A DNA stretch of 14,295 nucleotides. It comes from an uncultured Ignavibacteria bacterium. Its GTDB lineage: Bacteria > Bacteroidota > Ignavibacteria > Ignavibacteriales > Melioribacteraceae. The notes beneath the pieces were generated by a model. That model saw nothing but the letters and a program-made list of their open reading frames with translations, ran no database searches and was not told where the DNA came from. The stretch covers positions 1-14,295 of the forward strand of contig CALGLM010000146.1 in the NCBI GenBank assembly GCA_937930275.1. Direction: 5' to 3'. The stretch's first letter is position 1. Each line of letters begins with the position of its first letter. Shown piece after piece: positions 1 through 14,295 of this stretch. A program made the translations under genes and the position numbers.

Positions 1-47
1 GAGATTACGTACGGTGACTGGAGTTCAGACGTGTGCTCTTCCGATCT
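1..47 (+). other. Illumina P7/index adapter contamination at contig end
   Basis: Bases 14-47 match the 34-nt Illumina multiplexing (read 2) primer from its GTGACTGGAGTTC start to its CTTCCGATCT end. Bases 1-5 (GAGAT) are the last five bases of the P7 flow-cell oligo. Bases 6-13 (TACGTACG) sit exactly where an 8-nt i7 index belongs. Order and spacing are those of a library molecule, so this is sequencing artefact, not genome. Genuine insert sequence begins at about base 48, inside a coding frame that continues from the right. The true genomic neighbour on this side is therefore unknown. Confidence 0.97.
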
Positions 48-896
48 CTCTTCATAAGCAGTGTTAATCATTAAATATCTATAATTGCTATCTTTTAAAA
101 ATATTATATCAGTTGCAGAGTTTAGTAGTTTTCGGTAACGTTCTTCACTACGTGCTAAAGCTATCTGCCAATTTCGCAAATCAGTAATATCTTCAAAAGT
201 TACAAACACTTCTTCTGCTTTTCCTAAATCATTAAACAAACGAGGTATTGAACTGACTAAAATCCAAACAATTCCTTTTTTTTGAGGATTATAAACGCCC
301 ATTAAAACACCATATAACGGATTTCCCGTTCTTAAACTGTACATTGCGGGATGATCTTCTCCGGGATACTCGGAACCGTCTTCGTGTATTGTTTTCCATT
401 CCGGATCTTTTGAAGTTCTGTTTTGTAATTGATCCATTGATAAACCGAGAATTTTTAAAGCTGCCGGGTTTGCGTCAAAAATATTTCCTGCTTTATCTTG
501 ATAGACAACCCCTTGAGCCATTGTATTAAATAATTCTCTAAATTTGTTTTCACTGTATTCTAATTTTTTTTGATTTCGTTGAAAATCTGTTATATCTTCA
601 ATTGTTCCTTGTATAATGCTATCATCACCGACTTTAATAATTTTCCAGGTATTTTTTAAGCATACATTAAAATCTCCTATCCAATCAGTTGTTTCGTTAT
701 CGGCAGCAATTCCTCTTTTAATTTTTTCAATAATTGATTTGTTTGAAATTATTTTATCAATGTCAAATTTTTTATTCTCAGATAAGTTTTTCAGGAAGTT
801 ATTTATATATAAAATATTACCCTCTAAGTCTAACGAATATATTCCTATCTGAATAGTGTCGATAAACTCTTGACATAAATTAAAATTTATGCTCAT
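48..896 (-). CDS. Multi-PAS sensor protein, N-terminal part (C-terminus cut off by adapter)
   Basis: The frame runs from ATG at 896-894 to the adapter junction with no stop, giving 283 residues of a longer protein. No signal peptide or membrane segment is seen, so it is probably cytosolic. Residues about 8-105 form a divergent PAS domain starting FIDTIQIGIYSLDLEGNILY and ending with the PAC-like GTIEDITDF. Residues about 115-240 form a clearer PAS/PAC unit with SENKFRELFNTMAQGVV, DANPAALKILGLS and FVTFEDITDL. A third PAS begins at about residue 250 (SEERYRKLLNSATDIIFLKD) and is interrupted after NTAYEE. PAS strings of this kind usually precede a histidine kinase or diguanylate cyclase module. 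Which one follows here cannot be seen, so the output domain is inference. The start is preceded by AAAGAGAAAA, a weak ribosome binding site. The gene is divergent from the transporter at 1070. Confidence 0.85.
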
Positions 897-929
897 AATT
901 TTCTCTTTGCATGTTTTTATTGAATTTTG

Positions 930-958
930 AAAATATTGAAAAATTGAATTAAAAACAA
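930..958 (-). promoter_or_regulatory. Possible sigma70-type promoter for the PAS gene
   Basis: Read on the minus strand, TTGTTT (958-953) and TATTTT (935-930) are separated by 17 bases and lie about 35 bases upstream of the PAS start codon. The match to TTGACA/TATAAT is partial (3/6 and 4/6). In DNA this AT-rich such matches arise easily by chance, so the call rests mainly on correct spacing and position. Confidence 0.25.
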
Positions 959-1015
959 GAGGGGAAAATTAAATAAGATTAAAGAAGAGAATTTTTAATT
1001 ACAAAAAAAAGTTTA

Positions 1016-1044
1016 TTTTAGTATAAGTAATTGGTTTTTATAAC
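1016..1044 (+). promoter_or_regulatory. Possible promoter for the EamA transporter
   Basis: TATAAC (1039-1044) is a 5/6 match to a -10 element, with TTTTAG (1016-1021) 17 bases upstream as a poor -35. A TAACTTTA (1041-1048) in the same place is one base from the Bacteroidetes -7 consensus TAnnTTTG. Either would put the transcript start near 1050, about 20 bases before the ATG. Composition makes chance matches likely. The 173-bp divergent gap 897-1069 holds nothing else convincing. Confidence 0.25.
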
Positions 1045-1069
1045 TTTATATATTAGAAAGAATTAAAAT

Positions 1070-7777
<6,708 letters not shown>

Positions 7778-7778
7778 A

Positions 7779-8690
<912 letters not shown>

Positions 8691-8713
8691 AATTTAATTA
8701 AAAATTAAGCTAC

Positions 8714-9580
8714 ATGGCTAATAAAGTATGTTTGATAACAGGCGGTAACTCCGGAATAGGGAAAGCCGCCTCTATTAAGTTTTTATTAAACGGGGATTCG
8801 GTTATAATTACAAGTAGAAGTGTGGAAAGAGGGGAAAATGCTATTGTTGAGATTAAAGAGAAATCCAATAAAAATGATATACAATTATTATTGTTGGATT
8901 TATCATTGCAAAGCTCAATTAAAAACTTTGTTGAAAAAATAAAAAATTATAATATTAAAATTGATGTGCTTATCAATAATGCTGCTGAGTTTGATGTTAG
9001 TAAAACAAAACCCGAAATTACTTCGGAAAATATAGAAAAAATTTGGGCAACTAATTTTTTGGGACCAAAATATTTAATAGAATTGTTTGTTGATAATTTT
9101 TTATTTAACAATAATGCAAAAGTAATTAATATTTCTTCAAAAGGTCTTCTATTAAAGCCTTTTTTATCGTTAAACATTACTGATCCGGAATTTAGAGTAA
9201 AAGGATTTAGTGTCTCAAAATCATATTATCACTCCAAAAAAGCGCTTGAAATATATACTGCATATATAAGTGAACAATCAAAATACTCCGCCATTAATTT
9301 CTCGGTAATACGAGTAACAAATGTCAAAATCGATATTAATCGTTACCCACATATATCCAAATTTTTTAAATTTTTATATTTAATTAAATCGAAGTTTTCA
9401 ATTTTGCCTGATAAAATGGCTGAAACATATCTTTTTGTTTCAAATCTTAAATCATCCACAGCTACAAATGGTTTATTATTTTATAATAACAATAAATTTG
9501 AATACTTATCAAAAGCATATTTTAATAGCGATTTTGAGAAATTGAAAATGCTATTGAATCGATATCCCTTTTTATATTAG
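8714..9580 (+). CDS. Short-chain dehydrogenase/reductase, retinol-dehydrogenase-like
   Basis: This is an NAD(P)-dependent oxidoreductase of the classical SDR fold, 288 residues. The cofactor motif TGGNSGIG (9-16) is intact. NNAA replaces the usual NNAG, a tolerated variant. The catalytic serine lies in NISSKG (Ser141 or Ser142) and the catalytic pair is YYHSK (Tyr171, Lys175). Overall layout (TGGNSGIGKAA, ITSRS near the start, LLLLDLSLQSSI) resembles the retinol dehydrogenase/WW-oxidoreductase branch, but substrate cannot be inferred. The C-terminal third is unusually rich in Phe, Tyr, Lys and Asn. It begins 23 bp after lipA with only a weak ribosome binding site and no terminator between, so it is probably read through from the operon. 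No functional link to lipoate metabolism is evident. Confidence 0.88.
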   Translation: MANKVCLITGGNSGIGKAASIKFLLNGDSVIITSRSVERGENAIVEIKEKSNKNDIQLLLLDLSLQSSIKNFVEKIKNYNIKIDVLINNAAEFDVSKTKPEITSENIEKIWATNFLGPKYLIELFVDNFLFNNNAKVINISSKGLLLKPFLSLNITDPEFRVKGFSVSKSYYHSKKALEIYTAYISEQSKYSAINFSVIRVTNVKIDINRYPHISKFFKFLYLIKSKFSILPDKMAETYLFVSNLKSSTATNGLLFYNNNKFEYLSKAYFNSDFEKLKMLLNRYPFLY

Positions 9581-9660
9581 AAATTCATCTGTTTTTGCTT
9601 AAATTAGCAATATATATTTAAGAATATTTGTATAAACGTTTTAATTATTACGGATAATAT

Positions 9661-10263
<603 letters not shown>

Positions 10264-10281
10264 TGATACAAATATTACAAA

Positions 10282-10312
10282 CTCAAGGTAGATTATAATA
10301 ATTTACCTTGAG
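10282..10312. terminator. Bidirectional terminator hairpin between coaE and the PPOX-fold gene
   Basis: CTCAAGGTA (10282-10290) pairs perfectly with TACCTTGAG (10304-10312). The stem extends inward by one G-U and two A-T pairs, leaving a 7-nt loop (10294-10300). It lies in the 71-bp gap between two convergent genes, where a shared terminator is expected. The U-tracts on either side are interrupted (TTTTTGTT downstream on plus, TTTGTAATATTTG on minus), so it is not a textbook intrinsic terminator. Confidence 0.75.
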
Positions 10313-10334
10313 AATGAAATGCATAAAGTTTTTG

Positions 10335-10958
10335 TTAAACAAAATAATCAGGTTTATTTATATTTTTGGAAAACTCATCCGGTATCGGTGTATCAAAGCC
10401 TTTTTGATAGGGAAGTAAACCCGACCATATATCTAAGTTTTGATCTTCGGGATTGTCTTTGGAAAACCCCTCACGTATTTTTGCCGAAGCTTCAGAAATA
10501 TCAATTTTTATAACTGCTACAGATTCAAGCTCTTGTTCGTTTGGCTTACGTATTTCTTCCCATCTACCTTTCAACATCTGATTAAACATCGATTCAAATG
10601 CCAATAATTTTTCTTCATTGGTCTCAACACATTCTCCTTTTCCAAATGCTATGACGCTATGGTAATTAAAAGAAGTATGGGCTGCCGATTTTGTTAAAAC
10701 TAATGCATCTTGAATTGTGAATGCAATAGCAACTTCATTTCCGGTTTCCAAATGGTTAATCAATCTACTGTTATATGCTCCGTGTATATAGATGTAGTTT
10801 TCATATCTTCCGAAATTAACGGGGATTATAAAAGGGGTTTTATCAATTATAAAACTTATATGACAAATACAAGTTTTATCAATTATTTCATAAATGGTTT
10901 TTTTGTCATAAAAACCGCGGTGTTTCATTCGTTTTATTTCATTTCTTTCTGAAGGCAT
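10335..10958 (-). CDS. Pyridox_ox_2 / NimA-like flavin-binding split-barrel protein
   Basis: This 207-residue protein belongs to the pyridoxamine 5'-phosphate oxidase-like split-barrel fold, in the branch annotated as Pyridox_ox_2 or NimA-type nitroimidazole resistance. Recognisable segments are RMKHRGFYDKKTIYEIID, ICHISFIIDKTPFIIPVNFG, IYIHGAYNSRLINHL, the HTSFNYHSVIAFGKGE region with family histidines, GRWEEIRKPNEQEL, and the C-terminal SEASAKIREG...WSGLLPY. Members bind FMN, F420 or heme, but most have unknown physiological substrates. Pyridoxine metabolism or drug resistance should not be assumed. It is the last gene of the minus-strand unit, 13 bp after nanE. Its ribosome binding site AAGGG overlaps the nanE stop codon. 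It ends facing coaE across the shared hairpin. Confidence 0.87.
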   Translation of the reverse strand: MPSERNEIKRMKHRGFYDKKTIYEIIDKTCICHISFIIDKTPFIIPVNFGRYENYIYIHGAYNSRLINHLETGNEVAIAFTIQDALVLTKSAAHTSFNYHSVIAFGKGECVETNEEKLLAFESMFNQMLKGRWEEIRKPNEQELESVAVIKIDISEASAKIREGFSKDNPEDQNLDIWSGLLPYQKGFDTPIPDEFSKNINKPDYFV

Positions 10959-10971
10959 AAATAAAATTCCC

Positions 10972-11655
10972 TTATTTTTCTATTGCTTTTACAAACCATT
11001 CTGTTATTAGTGTAGGGCGGGTTATCGCACTTCCGACTACTAAGGCAAAAGCGCCTTTTTCCATTATTTTTTTTGCAGTTATGGGGGTGTTTATTTTTCC
11101 TTCGGCAAAAACGGGTATGTGAACGGTTGAGGAAAGTTTTTCGAGTAAATCGTAATCGGGTTCATCATTTTTCAAATGACTTGTATAAGGAGTATATCCG
11201 CTTAAAGTTGTACTTATACAATCGGCACCTGATTCGGCACACAAAACACCTTCTTCATAAGTAGATATGTCAGCCATTATTGTTACATTGTAACGTTTTT
11301 TTATTTCTTCAATAAATTTGTGTCCGGATAACCCTTCTCTTTCTCTTATTGTACCGTCAACAGCAATAATATTAGTATTTATCTCAATAAGTTGTTCTAT
11401 TTCTTTATAGCTGCCGGTAATTCTAACAGTACCGTCATCAAATTTGTTTTTAAGTAATCCTATAACAGGTACATTAACATTTTTTATTATTTCGGCTGTT
11501 TTTGCTACTCCTTCGCTTCTAATTCCTGCGGCACCGCCTTGAATAGCGGCGATTGCAAACATTGTTACGCCGGCAGGAGAATTGAAAGGGCTATTACCTT
11601 CAGCTTGGCATGATACAATAAGCTTATTTTCTAATTGTTTAAATATTTCTTTCAT
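10972..11655 (-). CDS. nanE: N-acetylmannosamine-6-phosphate 2-epimerase
   Basis: NanE converts ManNAc-6-P to GlcNAc-6-P in sialic acid and ManNAc catabolism, a cytosolic TIM-barrel enzyme. The 227 residues are the usual size and carry the family motifs: LIVSCQ (12-17), VPVIGLLKN with the catalytic-lysine position Lys69, IIAVDGT (96-102), ADIST (128-132), TTLSGYTPYT (149-158), FAEGKINTP with the catalytic-glutamate position Glu185, and VVGSAITRP near the end. The ATG at 11655 overlaps the end of the flavoprotein gene by 17 bp and lacks a clear ribosome binding site, which suggests translational coupling. No sialic acid lyase, ManNAc kinase, deacetylase or transporter is visible beside it. Its substrate may therefore come from another locus. 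Confidence 0.94.
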   Translation of the reverse strand: MKEIFKQLENKLIVSCQAEGNSPFNSPAGVTMFAIAAIQGGAAGIRSEGVAKTAEIIKNVNVPVIGLLKNKFDDGTVRITGSYKEIEQLIEINTNIIAVDGTIREREGLSGHKFIEEIKKRYNVTIMADISTYEEGVLCAESGADCISTTLSGYTPYTSHLKNDEPDYDLLEKLSSTVHIPVFAEGKINTPITAKKIMEKGAFALVVGSAITRPTLITEWFVKAIEK

Positions 11656-12466
11656 GTTTTATTAGCGATTGTTCTAAGTTAATTGAATTTTGAAGAATTG
11701 AGTAGTATTCGGGAATATTGGTGAAATTACTTAAACCGAAACTTAATTTATTAGCGACTAATACCGGTTGTAAATATGTCGAAACCGGCAATAATTCAAT
11801 TCTGCAATTTGTATTTATTATTTTTTTTGAAATTTCTCTTATTTTATTATGGGCGTTGTTTTCTAATTGCAATATATCAGAAAACTTTATTTCAAAAGCA
11901 GTAAAATATCTATTTCCCGAAATGTTATACACAAATAAAGGATTCAAAATATCTTTTATAGCAACTTCGGTTGTTACACCGTTAAGTGTTAAAAAGTAAA
12001 TACCTTTATTGTAAATTACGTTGTTTTGTAGAAACTCAAGATAAAGATTATCGCTACAGTCAATTATGTTTTCAGCATTAATAGTCATTAAACCTTCTTT
12101 ACCGCTTAATACAATTTGCTTGTTTTTAACCGATATAGGTGAAACGTGAAATAGTGGTTCAATATTAAACGCCAATAACAAATCCTGCAATAAAAATTTT
12201 AACAGTTCGGGATTAATAAATTTAAAGTTTTTATTACCTGTTGAATAAAAAATATCAGATTTTTCAAAAATCGAGTTTTTTAAGCCTCGTTCATCAAGTT
12301 TTTGTAAAAGTGCTAAATTTTCGGTAATTGCACCTCCTAAAAAACCGTATTTGTTTAAAAGTAAAACCTTTTTGTCTTTCTTTGCTAAATAAATGGCTGT
12401 TAACACACCTTTTATAGTACCGCCGTAAACTATAAAATTAAAATTTTTATTTTCAAGTGGTTTCAT
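11639..12466 (-). CDS. Short FAD_oxidored-type flavoprotein
   Basis: The N-terminus is a dinucleotide-binding fold: YGGTIKGVLTAIYLAKKDKK then VLLLNKYGFLGGAITENLAL. The GGTxxG form and the FLGG segment are typical of the FAD_oxidored family (PF12831), whose members often occur with glycan-degradation genes. At 275 residues it is short, since family members are commonly well over 400. After about residue 60 only weak family resemblance is seen (NAENIIDCSDNLYLEF fits the conserved second FAD-contact strand, usually AKxxIDATGD). The residue after the beta-2 strand that usually binds the ADP ribose (Glu/Asp) is Asn38 here. It may be a reduced or degenerate flavoprotein. There is no internal stop or visible frameshift. 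The ATG lies one base after the stop of the HyuA-like gene, and its end overlaps nanE by 17 bp. Confidence 0.7.
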   Translation of the reverse strand: MKPLENKNFNFIVYGGTIKGVLTAIYLAKKDKKVLLLNKYGFLGGAITENLALLQKLDERGLKNSIFEKSDIFYSTGNKNFKFINPELLKFLLQDLLLAFNIEPLFHVSPISVKNKQIVLSGKEGLMTINAENIIDCSDNLYLEFLQNNVIYNKGIYFLTLNGVTTEVAIKDILNPLFVYNISGNRYFTAFEIKFSDILQLENNAHNKIREISKKIINTNCRIELLPVSTYLQPVLVANKLSFGLSNFTNIPEYYSILQNSINLEQSLIKHERNI

Positions 12467-12467
12467 A

Positions 12468-14295
<1,828 letters not shown>

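Noticed and set aside
344..852. Plus-strand open frames over the PAS gene
   Set aside because: They lie opposite a continuous 283-codon frame with clear PAS motifs, have no family resemblance and no ribosome binding site.
9598..9622. Inverted repeat CTTAAAT / ATTTAAG upstream of coaE as terminator or operator
   Set aside because: Only 7 bp, nearly all A-T pairs, 11-nt loop and no following U-tract. Such repeats are expected by chance in this composition.
10319..10513. 64-codon plus-strand frame after coaE
   Set aside because: It is antisense to the C-terminus of the PPOX-fold gene and begins just after the hairpin. It has no recognisable domain or ribosome binding site.

Overview
The window looks like one end of a low-GC (about one third G+C or less, judged by eye) bacterial contig assembled from short-read data. 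Bases 1-47 are not biological: they are an Illumina P7/index adapter joined to the contig end. The remaining 14.2 kb is dense, ordinary-looking chromosome with short intergenic gaps, standard-code genes and mostly TAA stops. The fused alpha/beta 2-oxo acid dehydrogenase E1, the LipA and LipB sequence style and the FAD_oxidored-type protein fit a member of the Bacteroidota/Chlorobiota/Ignavibacteriota neighbourhood. That placement is an impression from protein style, not a computed phylogeny. No rRNA, tRNA, CRISPR array, insertion sequence or phage gene is visible.

Layout. (1) 48-896, minus: the first 283 codons of a multi-PAS sensor protein, cut off by the adapter. (2) 1070-1927, plus: an EamA/DMT membrane transporter, divergent from the PAS gene. 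(3) 1991-8690, plus: five tightly packed genes, lpdA (E3), lipB, a fused E1, a two-lipoyl-domain E2 and lipA. This is a complete 2-oxo acid dehydrogenase complex together with both enzymes of endogenous lipoate synthesis. (4) 8714-9580 and 9661-10263, plus: a short-chain dehydrogenase and coaE (last step of CoA synthesis). (5) 10282-10312: a 12-bp stem between convergent genes, a good bidirectional terminator candidate. (6) 14295-10335, minus: a tight four-gene unit read right to left: a hydantoinase/oxoprolinase (HyuA-like) ATPase whose N-terminus lies beyond the window, a short FAD_oxidored-type flavoprotein, nanE (ManNAc-6-P epimerase) and a Pyridox_ox_2/NimA-like flavin-binding protein.

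How the genes work together. LipB transfers octanoate from acyl carrier protein to the E2 lipoyl lysines, LipA inserts the two sulfurs, and E1/E2/E3 then decarboxylate a 2-oxo acid to an acyl-CoA. CoaE supplies the CoA. Whether the complex uses pyruvate or branched-chain 2-oxo acids cannot be settled from sequence by eye: both the E1 phosphorylation-loop-like region and the E2 lipoyl motif resemble the branched-chain/actinobacterial DlaT type. The minus-strand unit is the least explained part. The individual families are known, but I do not recognise the combination as a named pathway, and NanE is the only member with a clear substrate. I do not see a convincing new defence or mobile system here.
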